Shown here in pieces: positions 25,189 to 33,099 of a stretch of DNA of 42,661 nt; the first letter of the stretch is position 1; the number at the start of each line of letters is the position of its first letter. The notes under the pieces are model-generated. The model worked only from the letters and a program-made list of their open reading frames with translations, did not search any database and was not told where the DNA came from. The position numbers and the translations under genes were made by a program. This DNA is from Acidimicrobiales bacterium (GTDB lineage: Bacteria; Actinomycetota; Acidimicrobiia; Acidimicrobiales; RAAP-2): positions 1-42,661 of the forward strand of contig JADGOE010000019.1 in NCBI GenBank assembly GCA_017883135.1, written 5' to 3'.

Positions 25189-27282
25189 CTACTTGCCCAC
25201 CGAGGCGGCCACTCGTCCGACGATCGCGTTGTAGGCCGGGACGAACGCGCTCGAAGGAATCGGGGGGCCGTTGGTCGTGGGCTCCAGACGGGTCATGACG
25301 CGGCCCCCGAAGATGAAGGCCTCCCCCAGCACCTCGGTGCCCTTCGCAGGGAGGGTGATCGTCGTCACGTAGCCGAAGGACTTCACCCCGGTCGGCACCG
25401 GAAGGTCGACCTGTTGCACCTGGGCGGTGGAGCCCGGCACTGCCGCCGCTGCAATGGTGTTGTGGTACTGGCCGAAGCACGCGGTGAAGTTGGGATTGGC
25501 GAAGGGAACTGCCAGGGCGTCGACCTGGGCAGGTGTCCGGAGCGCCGTCGTCACCGACGCCATCTGGATGTTCGGGTCCGACCCGCTCTGGAATGTCGCC
25601 GACGGGACGACGGAGATCAGGCCGGAGATGCCCGCGGCGCCGAACAGTTCCGAGATCGCCGGAGCCGAGGAGCCCAGACACGCGGCGAGTGACCGGCCGG
25701 CCGCAACCTGGACGGCGACGGAGGTCAGGGGCAGGACGGACACCTGAGCAGGTGACGTGGTCGGGACCCATCCGGCGGGCAAGTCGCCGAGGCGCAGGTT
25801 GACCGAGGCCGCCAGCGCGGCGCCGGCCAGCGTCGGGCTGGGCGTCGTCGTGGTCGTCGTCGAGTTGTTGTTCTTCTTGGTGGCGAAGTAGGCGATCCCT
25901 CCGATGAGCGCAACCACGACGAGGATCAGCAACGCTGTCCGCGCAGAGCGGCTGCTCTTGGAGGTTGGCTTCTCCTTCGAAGCCGACGTCCCCTTCGGGG
26001 CAGTGGCCGTGGGTTGGTCCGGCGCATCCGCTTTGGAGTCGTCCCACTGCGCCTGCCCGGTGGCCGGGTCGATGGGCGGCTTCCAGGCAAATGCTGCGGG
26101 CGCTGCCGCGTCTGCGGGCGCCGCCGGCGCTCCGGGTGCCGGCTCGTCTACTGGCGTCTCCGGAGGGGGCAGGGGCAGGGTCGCCTTGAGCGGAACGGGA
26201 TCGATCGGAGGTTCGGCGGGCGGTTCCGACGGTGCCAGAGCTCCAGGCGGAGGAATGGGCGCGTCTGCAGGCGGGCGGGCCTTCCGCCAGCCCCTGGTCC
26301 TCTTGGGTGGCGAGTCGACGACGGGCGCAGGCTCGTGGCCCAGCGGTGGGTCGTCCCACGCCGTAGCAGCGGGCATCGCATCGGTCGACAGCTCCCATCC
26401 GGTCGTTCCGTCGGGCGTGCCGGGTGGCGGAGGTGGGGCCTGCGCCCCAGGAGCAGGCGGGGCGGACCCGGGCGTCGCGGCGGCCTCACGGGGGGGAGGT
26501 GGCGCTGCCGGAGGTCCGACGAACGCCGGTGCCGGCCCACCACCGGCGGCAGCATCAGGGGAGGGTGGTGGTGGTGGAACGGCGCCAAAGGGCGGAGTGG
26601 TCGGTGTCCGGTCGCCCACATCTCCCGAGCCTGCCCCCCTTGCGGCCAGCCCCGGTGCACTTCCGTTGGCGGAGCCCTTGACACGCGCGAACGAAGAAGC
26701 ACCAACCGCCGCGACGGAACCTGCTGCGGCCGAAGTGGAATGCGCTGTGTGGGTGCCGGCACCTTGAGCCGACGCCGGAGGAGGTGGAGGAGGAGGAGAT
26801 GACGAAGCGGCGCCGGCAGACGCAGCGGAGCTCGGAGCTCCCTCCCGGTCTTCCCTTGCTTCCCTTGCGGATGGGGACCCTGCAGTAGAAGCACCGGCAG
26901 TCGCGACGGAAGAAGCAGCCGGGCCCTTGTACCGTGCGAGCCACGCGGGGAGGGCCTGGTCGAGATAGGCCGCCTGTCCAGGCGAGACGGTTGCCGTCGG
27001 GAGCAGGAAGCGGATCGACTGGCCTCCCGAGGTGAGCTCCATCACCGCTGCATCCCGCCCGTCCGGCAGCACGATCTTCTCGCTGCAGCTCGCCGAATCG
27101 AGACCGGACCACACCAGCAACCTCTCGATCTGGGGTTGAGGACCCTGCACCGTGATGCCCGCCGCGGTGAACAGCAGGCTGAGGCCTTCGGTGGTCTTCG
27201 TCCCCCGCTCGGCATCGCCTGCCAAGGCCACGCCGCCGAGCTGCATGCCTTCGGGAGGCAGTTCCGTGATTCCGACGGTCAT
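25189..27282 (-). CDS. single-pass membrane protein: PH-like domain, Pro-rich linker, external LPxGW domain
   Basis: Unrecognised 697-residue protein. Residues 1-115 form a compact domain with LLVWSGLDSASCSE, VMELTSGGQSIRFLLP and ending in LPAWLARYKG. Residues about 116-430 are a disordered linker with runs of up to seven prolines. A basic stretch and a membrane segment at about 446-468 (LLILVVVALIGGIAYFATKK) follow, then a Thr run and an external domain (about 485-697) with DLPAGW at 500-505 and cysteines C535 and C602. The domain layout matches the next gene, and the external part also matches the lipoprotein at 37594-38325. Predicted topology is cytoplasmic N-terminus and exported C-terminus. 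The start at MTVG is chosen from GGAGGAG six nt upstream. The external domain is reminiscent of PknH-type sensor domains, not proven. Confidence 0.7.
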   Translation of the reverse strand: MTVGITELPPEGMQLGGVALAGDAERGTKTTEGLSLLFTAAGITVQGPQPQIERLLVWSGLDSASCSEKIVLPDGRDAAVMELTSGGQSIRFLLPTATVSPGQAAYLDQALPAWLARYKGPAASSVATAGASTAGSPSAREAREDREGAPSSAASAGAASSSPPPPPPPASAQGAGTHTAHSTSAAAGSVAAVGASSFARVKGSANGSAPGLAARGAGSGDVGDRTPTTPPFGAVPPPPPSPDAAAGGGPAPAFVGPPAAPPPPREAAATPGSAPPAPGAQAPPPPPGTPDGTTGWELSTDAMPAATAWDDPPLGHEPAPVVDSPPKRTRGWRKARPPADAPIPPPGALAPSEPPAEPPIDPVPLKATLPLPPPETPVDEPAPGAPAAPADAAAPAAFAWKPPIDPATGQAQWDDSKADAPDQPTATAPKGTSASKEKPTSKSSRSARTALLILVVVALIGGIAYFATKKNNNSTTTTTTPSPTLAGAALAASVNLRLGDLPAGWVPTTSPAQVSVLPLTSVAVQVAAGRSLAACLGSSAPAISELFGAAGISGLISVVPSATFQSGSDPNIQMASVTTALRTPAQVDALAVPFANPNFTACFGQYHNTIAAAAVPGSTAQVQQVDLPVPTGVKSFGYVTTITLPAKGTEVLGEAFIFGGRVMTRLEPTTNGPPIPSSAFVPAYNAIVGRVAASVGK

Positions 27283-27444
27283 GTACCACTCCTCCATTGC
27301 CGGAATCCTTCTCCGGCTCGATTCATCGGCTTTGGCAATCCTGCCGTCCCACACGTCGACCCGGCAAGCGCCGTCGGCCATCCGGCGCACACCATGACCG
27401 GCCTTTGCACCCTATTCATACTGTCCTACGGCTGACCATTTCGG

Positions 27445-27457
27445 TCGGACCGTCCGA
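27445..27457. promoter_or_regulatory. 13-bp perfect palindrome TCGGAC-C-GTCCGA
   Basis: The palindrome lies in the 196-bp gap between the two paralogous membrane-protein genes, 21 bp past the stop of the upstream one. On the - strand, TATGAAT and TAGGGT hexamers (27415-27425 region) lie between it and the downstream gene and could be a promoter. It may be an operator or part of a terminator stem; there is no direct support for either. Confidence 0.25.
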
Positions 27458-27478
27458 TCCCCGCCGCCCGGGACCAGG

Positions 27479-29002
27479 TCAGACGACGACACTCTTGCCC
27501 TGGCTTGCCACCCGTTGCTCGAAGGCGGAGACGGATGCCGTCAGGACATCGCTCGGGATCTGGCCTCCAATGGCAAACGCCTGCAGCTGCGCTTCGACCC
27601 GATCGCTCCCGAGGGAGGCCGCCTCGACCTCGACCGCCAGAGGCGTCGACCGGTCGGAAAGCGTGATGCTCATCAACAGGCCCACCGTCTGCTCGCCGGC
27701 AACGGACGTGAGGTGCACCACCCAAGCGGTAGATCGGCCTGGCAGTTCGTTCCCCCCGGTTGCGTCGTTGACCCCGAGTTGCAGCTCCGAGGCCACCGCA
27801 GCAGCCGTGCACTGGGGATACCTGGGGAGGGAGAACAGCGAGAAGTCCTTCAGTTCGTCGGTGTGGGTGCGAACGATGTCGGCAGCCGTCTGGAGTTCCA
27901 ACGCGTAGCCCGACTGGGTGGCCGAAGACGGACCGACGAAGATCGGAGACGAGGACTGAGCAGTCTGGTCTGCGGCCTGTCCGCCGAGCAGAACCGCACC
28001 CTGGTCGTCGGTGACGCCCATGCACCGGGCAAATGTCGTAGTGATCTGCTGCTCGACGGTGCGATCGTGGCGGGAGTTGCCAGCTCCCGAGTTGTTGGTG
28101 GAAACGCTCCATCCACGGGGTAGGTCGCGGCTGGTCAGCATCAAGGAATCGGCCAGGCGTTGGTCGGAAGAGAGCCGTGGAGCCGAAGGGGCCACCGCCG
28201 ACTGCTTGGTGCCCGTAGCCGACAGACCGGACGCCAGCCCGACGGCGGCGATCAGGAGCGCGATCGCCATCAGCAACGTGGCAAGCCGCCGGCGGCGTGT
28301 CCGCCTCGGTGGCGCCTGGCCCATGGGATCTGCGGGGTCGCCGGGGGGGCGGTAAGCGGAGGGCCCAACCCAGTAGGGCCTGTCGCCGTCGGGCATCGGG
28401 CCGTAGGGCATGGGGCCGTAGGGCATGGGGCCGTAGGGCATCGGGCCAGGCACGTCACGGGAAGCGCCACCGGCACCGAACGACGGTGGGTGGGCGCCGA
28501 TCGGACCGGGTGCCTCCGGAGGGCCGGGCAGGATCGGGGGCACGGGGGGAACGGGCGCCGACCGCGACTGCACGGTCTGTTCCGGCCGACGGGCGAGCCA
28601 CGCCCGGAGCGCAGAGATCTGGACCGTCCGCGACGGATCGGTGTCGATCAGGAACTGCATCACCCCGCCTGCTGATGCCAGCTCGACCGGCGTCACCGCG
28701 CGGCCGGCCGGTTGCGACCCTGCCTCTCCGATCGATATCGACGTCACATCAGACCATCGCACCAGTTGCTGATCCGCTCGATCCGGCCTGGCGACCGCAG
28801 CTCCTCGGTCGTCGAACGCGACAACAACCCGCTCCGGGCGGTCCGATCCCGAGCCTGCTCCCCCCACCACGGTGACGCCCTCGAACCGAAATCCGGCTGC
28901 ACTCGGCACGGCCTGGGGCGGAAGTGGAACGGCACCGTCACCAGACGGCTCGGCCGGGTCGGCCCCGCCGGTCGGCCCCTCCTGATCGTCTGTCGTGTTC
29001 AT
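27479..29002 (-). CDS. single-pass membrane protein, paralogue of the 25189-27282 product
   Basis: Unrecognised 507-residue protein with the same plan as its neighbour. Residues about 30-150 form the PH-like domain (LVRWSDVTSISIGEAG, VELASAGGVMQFLI, ALRAWLARRPEQ), then a Pro/Gly linker with four near-identical GPMPYG units, an RRTRRRR stop-transfer stretch, a membrane segment at 240-260 and an external domain. The last has DLPRGW at 293-298 and cysteines C327 and C398. The N-terminal ATG at 29002 has GAGGA upstream; an in-frame start at 29023 is less likely. It starts 33 bp after hemL and may be read from the hem transcript. A sensor or envelope role is inference only. Confidence 0.7.
   Translation of the reverse strand: MNTTDDQEGPTGGADPAEPSGDGAVPLPPQAVPSAAGFRFEGVTVVGGAGSGSDRPERVVVAFDDRGAAVARPDRADQQLVRWSDVTSISIGEAGSQPAGRAVTPVELASAGGVMQFLIDTDPSRTVQISALRAWLARRPEQTVQSRSAPVPPVPPILPGPPEAPGPIGAHPPSFGAGGASRDVPGPMPYGPMPYGPMPYGPMPDGDRPYWVGPSAYRPPGDPADPMGQAPPRRTRRRRLATLLMAIALLIAAVGLASGLSATGTKQSAVAPSAPRLSSDQRLADSLMLTSRDLPRGWSVSTNNSGAGNSRHDRTVEQQITTTFARCMGVTDDQGAVLLGGQAADQTAQSSSPIFVGPSSATQSGYALELQTAADIVRTHTDELKDFSLFSLPRYPQCTAAAVASELQLGVNDATGGNELPGRSTAWVVHLTSVAGEQTVGLLMSITLSDRSTPLAVEVEAASLGSDRVEAQLQAFAIGGQIPSDVLTASVSAFEQRVASQGKSVVV
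28398..28442 (-). repeat. three tandem 15-bp units encoding GPMPY
   Basis: The + strand unit GGGCCGTAGGGCATG occurs at 28398-28412, 28413-28427 and, with one change, 28428-28442, with partial units on both sides. In the protein it gives repeated GPMPY in the linker between the cytoplasmic domain and the membrane segment. Near-perfect DNA identity implies recent expansion, so the copy number may vary between strains. Confidence 0.8.
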
Positions 29003-29035
29003 GTCCGGCAGTCCTCGGTCCACTCCGTACCAGGG

Positions 29036-30355
29036 TCAGTCGGCAAGAGCATCCACGATGGCCTCCGCCGCCACTTCGAGCGCATGGTCCAACTCGGGCA
29101 CGCCATGGGCCATCGACGGAAATGCCACCTCATAGGGCCCGGGAGCGAGCGCCACCCCTCGTGCGAGCATCGCTCGGAAGAACCGCGCGTAGATCCCGGT
29201 GCCCGCCGATGCCATTGCACCGTCGTAGTCGCGGACCGGCCCGGAGCCCTCCGGCACGAAGAACACGCCGAACAGCGGCCCCACCACCGGGACCAGCGCC
29301 TCGAGCGGCCTCCCCTGCCCATCCACACGACCCGACGCCGCCAGCGCGTCGGTCAGCACTCCTTGCAGCGTCGCCGCGAACCTCGCGACCCGGCTCGACA
29401 ATTCGGCGTACGACAAGGGCTCGAGCATCCCCAGCACTGCGAGTCCGGCTGCGGTGGCAAGCGGATTGCCCGACAAAGTGCCTGCTTGGTAGACGGGGCC
29501 GGCCGGGGCCAGCACCGACAGTACGTCGGCTCGACCGCCGAACGCTCCCACAGGAAGCCCTCCCCCGATCACCTTCCCGAAACACCACAGGTCGGGGCGC
29601 ACGCCAGACCACTCGGAGGCACCACCCTCACCGAGCCGGAAGCCGGTGATCACCTCGTCGAAGACCAGCAGCGCCCCCACCGCGTCGCACGCGACGCGCA
29701 ACCCCTCGAGGAAGCCGTCCGACGGCACCACCAGGCCCATGTTCGCGGCCACCGCCTCGACGATCACACACGCCACTTGGTCATCGAGGTCGGGAATCCG
29801 GTTGTAGGGGGCCACCACCGTGTCGGCCACGGCCGGTGCCGGCACGCCGGCGGAGTCCGGAAGGCCGAGCGTCGCCACGCCACTTCCCCCGCCGGCCAAG
29901 AGCCCGTCGGAGTGGCCGTGGTAGCAGCCCGCGAACTTCACGATGCGTGACCTGCCGGTGAAGCCCCGCGCCACCCGGATGACGCTCATGGCCGCCTCCG
30001 TCCCCGACGACACCAGACGAACCTGTTGGCAGCCATCGACCCGGGTACAGATGGCCTCGGCGAGCAAGACCTCTCCCTCGGTGGGTGCCCCGAACGTGGT
30101 CCCCTTCGTGGCTGCTTCACGTACCGCCCGGACCACGGCGGGATCGGCATGACCGAGGATGGATGCCCCGTAGGACTGCACGAAATCGAGCAGCTTGTTG
30201 CCGTCGGCATCCCACACGTAGGCGCCCTCCCCTCGTGCCACGAAGTAGGGGTGGCCCCCCACCGAGCGGAACGATCGGACCGGCGAGTTGACCCCACCCG
30301 GTATGACCTTGCATGCCCGTTCGAACAGCTCTGCCGAGCGGGCGCTCTCAACCAC
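29036..30355 (-). CDS. hemL: glutamate-1-semialdehyde 2,1-aminomutase
   Basis: PLP enzyme making 5-aminolevulinate from glutamate-1-semialdehyde, the product of HemA encoded upstream (439 residues). N-terminal IPGGVNSPVRSF, SGTEAAMSVIRVAR, DEVITGFRLGEGG and the cofactor lysine in FGKVIGGGLPVGAFGG are all typical. The GTG start at 30355 overlaps the end of hemB, and a GAGG lies upstream within the hemB coding sequence. It ends 33 bp before the membrane-protein gene. Confidence 0.96.
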   Translation of the reverse strand: MVESARSAELFERACKVIPGGVNSPVRSFRSVGGHPYFVARGEGAYVWDADGNKLLDFVQSYGASILGHADPAVVRAVREAATKGTTFGAPTEGEVLLAEAICTRVDGCQQVRLVSSGTEAAMSVIRVARGFTGRSRIVKFAGCYHGHSDGLLAGGGSGVATLGLPDSAGVPAPAVADTVVAPYNRIPDLDDQVACVIVEAVAANMGLVVPSDGFLEGLRVACDAVGALLVFDEVITGFRLGEGGASEWSGVRPDLWCFGKVIGGGLPVGAFGGRADVLSVLAPAGPVYQAGTLSGNPLATAAGLAVLGMLEPLSYAELSSRVARFAATLQGVLTDALAASGRVDGQGRPLEALVPVVGPLFGVFFVPEGSGPVRDYDGAMASAGTGIYARFFRAMLARGVALAPGPYEVAFPSMAHGVPELDHALEVAAEAIVDALAD

Positions 30356-31385
30356 CCAGCACCTCGGCCACCTCGCCGGCGAAATAGGTGAGGATGATGT
30401 CGGCTCCGGCCCGCTTCACCGCCGTCAACTGCTCGAGGGCGATGCCGGGACCGTCGATCCACCCGCGCTCGGCAGCCGCCTTCACCATGGCGTACTCCCC
30501 GCTGACGTGGTAGGCGGCCACGGGCACCTCGACGGCGGCGCGCACGTCGGCGATCACGTCGAGGTAGGACATCGCAGGCTTCACCATCACCATGTCCGCG
30601 CCTTCGGCAACATCCAGTGCCACCTCGACCAACGCCTCGCGGCGATTGCGGAAGTCCTGTTGGTAGCCCTTCCGATCACCCCCTTCGGCGATGCTCACGC
30701 CGGCTGCGTCACGAAACGGCCCGTACAGGGCGGAGGCGTACTTTGCGGCGTAGGCGAGGATCGCCGTCTGCTCCTGCCCGCTGCCGTCGAGCGCACTCCG
30801 GACGGCGGCGACCTGGCCGTCCATCATCCCGCTGGGTGCGATCACATCGGCGCCGGCCTCGGCCTGGGAAAGTGCCAGCCGGGCGTAGAGATCCACTGTG
30901 GCGTCGTTGTCCACCTCACCGGTCAGTGGGTCGATCACGCCGCAGTGCCCGTGATCGGTGAACTCGTCGAGGCAGCAGTCGGCGATCAGCACCAGGCTGT
31001 CGCCGAGCGCATCGCGCACCGCGACAAGGGCCCGCTGAGTGATTCCGTCGGGACGCAGCGCGTACGAACCGGTGGCGTCCTTGTCCTCGGGCCGGGGCAG
31101 GCCGAACAGGATGAGGCCCGGGATGCCGAGGGCGCTCAATCGCTTCGACTCGGTGACCAACGAGTCGACGGTGTGTTGGACCACCCCGGGCAACGACGGC
31201 ACCGGGCGCGGATCGTCGAGTCCGTCGGCGACGAACAGCGGTGCAACCAGATCGTCCACCGAGAGCCTGGTCTGCGCCACCAGCCTCCTGAATGCAGCGG
31301 TCCGACGAAGTCGGCGCGGGCGGACGGCCGGAAAACCGGCTGCACCTGCTCGGGGCTCGGTACTGGCGGGGACTTGGCGCGACAC
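30348..31385 (-). CDS. hemB: delta-aminolevulinic acid dehydratase (porphobilinogen synthase)
   Basis: Condenses two 5-aminolevulinates to porphobilinogen (345 residues). Schiff-base lysines are K215 (AYAAKYASALYGPFRDA) and K269 (MVMVKPAMSYLDVI). The active-site metal loop reads ADCCLDEFTDHGHCG: C138 and C148 align with two of the three zinc cysteines, but the middle one is D140, so the metal preference is uncertain. I chose GTG 31385, which puts RPRRLRR near the N-terminus as in the family and follows TAGGCT by 8 nt; the same frame is open to 31508. It lies in a transcription unit with hemL. Confidence 0.93.
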   Translation of the reverse strand: MSRQVPASTEPRAGAAGFPAVRPRRLRRTAAFRRLVAQTRLSVDDLVAPLFVADGLDDPRPVPSLPGVVQHTVDSLVTESKRLSALGIPGLILFGLPRPEDKDATGSYALRPDGITQRALVAVRDALGDSLVLIADCCLDEFTDHGHCGVIDPLTGEVDNDATVDLYARLALSQAEAGADVIAPSGMMDGQVAAVRSALDGSGQEQTAILAYAAKYASALYGPFRDAAGVSIAEGGDRKGYQQDFRNRREALVEVALDVAEGADMVMVKPAMSYLDVIADVRAAVEVPVAAYHVSGEYAMVKAAAERGWIDGPGIALEQLTAVKRAGADIILTYFAGEVAEVLGG

Positions 31386-31393
31386 GGAGTACC

Positions 31394-31399
31394 AGCCTA
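31394..31399 (-). promoter_or_regulatory. candidate -10 hexamer TAGGCT before hemB
   Basis: On the - strand TAGGCT ends 8 nt before the hemB GTG, and no Shine-Dalgarno is present. This suggests a leaderless hemB-hemL transcript separate from the upstream hem genes. Confidence 0.35.
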
Positions 31400-31516
31400 C
31401 GACAGCACGATGGAGGCCACGCCGTCGACCCGATGCCGCAGTCGCCAGGTGAGTCCGGGGGGCATGCGCACCATCCGGGGGAGCGAGCGAGCGCCCGCGG
31501 GCACCCACCGCTCCAT
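31397..31516 (-). CDS. possible 39-residue Arg-rich small protein between hemD and hemB
   Basis: An ATG ORF of 39 codons (MERWVPAGARSLPRMVRM, then PPGLTWRLRHRVDGVASIVLS) starts 12 nt after the hemD stop. It has a good Shine-Dalgarno, AAGGAG, 6 nt before the ATG and overlapping the hemD end. It carries seven arginines and no membrane segment. Its TAG lies inside the candidate hemB -10. It may be a real small protein, a coupling leader, or chance, since the same DNA contains a GGAGCG/CGCTCC hairpin. No family recognised. Confidence 0.3.
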   Translation of the reverse strand: MERWVPAGARSLPRMVRMPPGLTWRLRHRVDGVASIVLS

Positions 31517-31528
31517 CTACTGCTCCTT

Positions 31529-32368
31529 CTACTGCTGTTGCTGTTGCTGTTGCTGTTCGCGGCGGTCTCGCGGTCCGTGGCCCGAACCAGCCAGGACGTC
31601 GAGGAGTGCCTCGACCAGCCCGTCGATGGTCTGCACCTCCGCCTCCACCGTCACGTCGAGCCCGGCCTCTCGGACGGAGGCCGAGGTAATCGGGCCGATG
31701 GTGGCAATCACGGGCGGAATGCCGTCACGACCGAGGAGATCGATCGTGCGGTCCACCGTCGATGACGAGGTGAAGACAACGGCGTCCGCCCGACCAGCCG
31801 AAGCGACCGCCTCGGGACCGGGGTCGCCGGCCTGGGTTCGGTAGGCCACCACTTCGTCGACCGTCCACCCTTTGGAACGGAGCCCGGATGCCAATCCACC
31901 CCGGACCACCTCCGCCCGGGGAAACAGCACGGCGCCGGCAACCGCCACCCTCCCCGGCCGGTCGGGATCGCCAAGGTCCGGACCCGGGAAGGCCTCGGCC
32001 AAGGCCACCGCGGCCGAGACGTCCGGCACCAGGTCGGGGACGATACCGGCGTCGATCAGTGTGCGGGCCGTTCCCTCCCCCACCGCAGCCCAGCGCACCG
32101 ACGGCGGGACCGCGCGCCCACCGATCGAGGCCAGCAACCGGACGGCGGCATTGGAAGAGGTGACGGCCACCCATCGGTACGCGCCCGACGTCAGCCGGCG
32201 GGACGCGTCGGCCAGGGCCGCTCCACCGTCAGAAGGCTCGCCGATGGCGATGACCGGAAGTTCGACCACCTCAGCTCCCAGGGACACCAGGCGATCCACC
32301 AGGCGCGGCGCCTGGGCCCGGGAGCGGGTCACCACCACGGTCCGGCCTGCCAAAGGGAGAGTCTTCAA
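31529..32368 (-). CDS. hemD: uroporphyrinogen-III synthase with a polyglutamine C-terminus
   Basis: Cyclises hydroxymethylbilane with inversion of ring D (279 residues). LAGRTVVVTRSRAQAPRLVDRL begins the first domain; WVAVTSSNAAVRLLA and VVFTSSSTVDRTIDLL are the paired TS(S/N) segments of the two domains. The protein ends in EQQQQQQQQ, eight glutamines from a CAA/CAG run. A TTG start is inferred from a TTGA overlap with the cobA stop, because no ATG or GTG fits the family N-terminus better. In many actinobacteria this domain is fused to CobA; here they are separate but overlapping. Confidence 0.85.
   Translation of the reverse strand: MKTLPLAGRTVVVTRSRAQAPRLVDRLVSLGAEVVELPVIAIGEPSDGGAALADASRRLTSGAYRWVAVTSSNAAVRLLASIGGRAVPPSVRWAAVGEGTARTLIDAGIVPDLVPDVSAAVALAEAFPGPDLGDPDRPGRVAVAGAVLFPRAEVVRGGLASGLRSKGWTVDEVVAYRTQAGDPGPEAVASAGRADAVVFTSSSTVDRTIDLLGRDGIPPVIATIGPITSASVREAGLDVTVEAEVQTIDGLVEALLDVLAGSGHGPRDRREQQQQQQQQ
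31532..31555 (-). repeat. (CAACAG)n trinucleotide run coding polyglutamine
   Basis: Eight consecutive Gln codons alternating mainly CAA and CAG close the hemD gene just before its TAG. Such a short-period repeat can change length by slippage in whole codons without shifting frame. Confidence 0.85.
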
Positions 32369-33099
32369 CCCGAACCTGGGTTCTCGACCGTCGAGCGGAC
32401 ATCCAGGGCGGCGACCCGGCCCACAACGATCACCGACGGAGCCGGCAGCTCGACCGCAGCCAGGGCGTCCAGGGTCGTCCGGATCACCTGTTGCCGCGGG
32501 GTGGTCCCCCAATGGACCACCGCCACCGGGGTGCTCGGTATGCGGCCGCTCTCGATCAACCGGGCGGCGATCTCGGCTCGCTCGGACATCCCCATCAGAA
32601 TGACCAGTGTTCCCCCGGCCGCGCCGAGTGACTCCCAGTCGACCCCGCCGGGCCCGGTGGGCTCCCCGACATGGCCGGTCACCACGGTGACCGAGGTGGA
32701 CAAGGTGCGATGGGTCACGGGGATGCCGGCCGCCGCCGGAGCGGCAAACGCAGACGTCACACCCGGAACCACCTCGTAGTCGATGCCGGCGTCCCGCAAC
32801 GCCTCGGCCTCCTCGCCGCCCCGTCCGAACACGAAGGGATCACCGCCCTTCAGCCGGACCACCTCCCGCCCGGCACGGCCGTACTCGACCAGCAACGCAT
32901 TGATGTCGGCCTGCCGGTTCGGGTCACCGGGACACTTGCCCACGTCGATCAGCTCCGCCCCAGGCGGGGCCAGCTCGAGCAGTTCGCGGGCGATCAACCG
33001 GTCGTACAGGACCACGTCGGCCCCGCCGAGCAACTCGGCACCCCGCAGGGTGAACAGACCTGGGTGTCCGGGCCCCGCTCCCACCAACGACACGGTCAC
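32365..33099 (-). CDS. cobA: uroporphyrinogen-III C-methyltransferase
   Basis: SAM-dependent methylase making precorrin-2, the branch towards siroheme and cobalamin (244 residues). VSLVGAGPGHPGLFTLRG is the N-terminal glycine-rich SAM site, VVLYDRLIARELLELAP follows, and VRLKGGDPFVFGRGGEEAEAL is the family hallmark. GTG start in a GTGA overlap with hemC. No SirC/CysG domains are attached. Confidence 0.93.
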   Translation of the reverse strand: MTVSLVGAGPGHPGLFTLRGAELLGGADVVLYDRLIARELLELAPPGAELIDVGKCPGDPNRQADINALLVEYGRAGREVVRLKGGDPFVFGRGGEEAEALRDAGIDYEVVPGVTSAFAAPAAAGIPVTHRTLSTSVTVVTGHVGEPTGPGGVDWESLGAAGGTLVILMGMSERAEIAARLIESGRIPSTPVAVVHWGTTPRQQVIRTTLDALAAVELPAPSVIVVGRVAALDVRSTVENPGSG

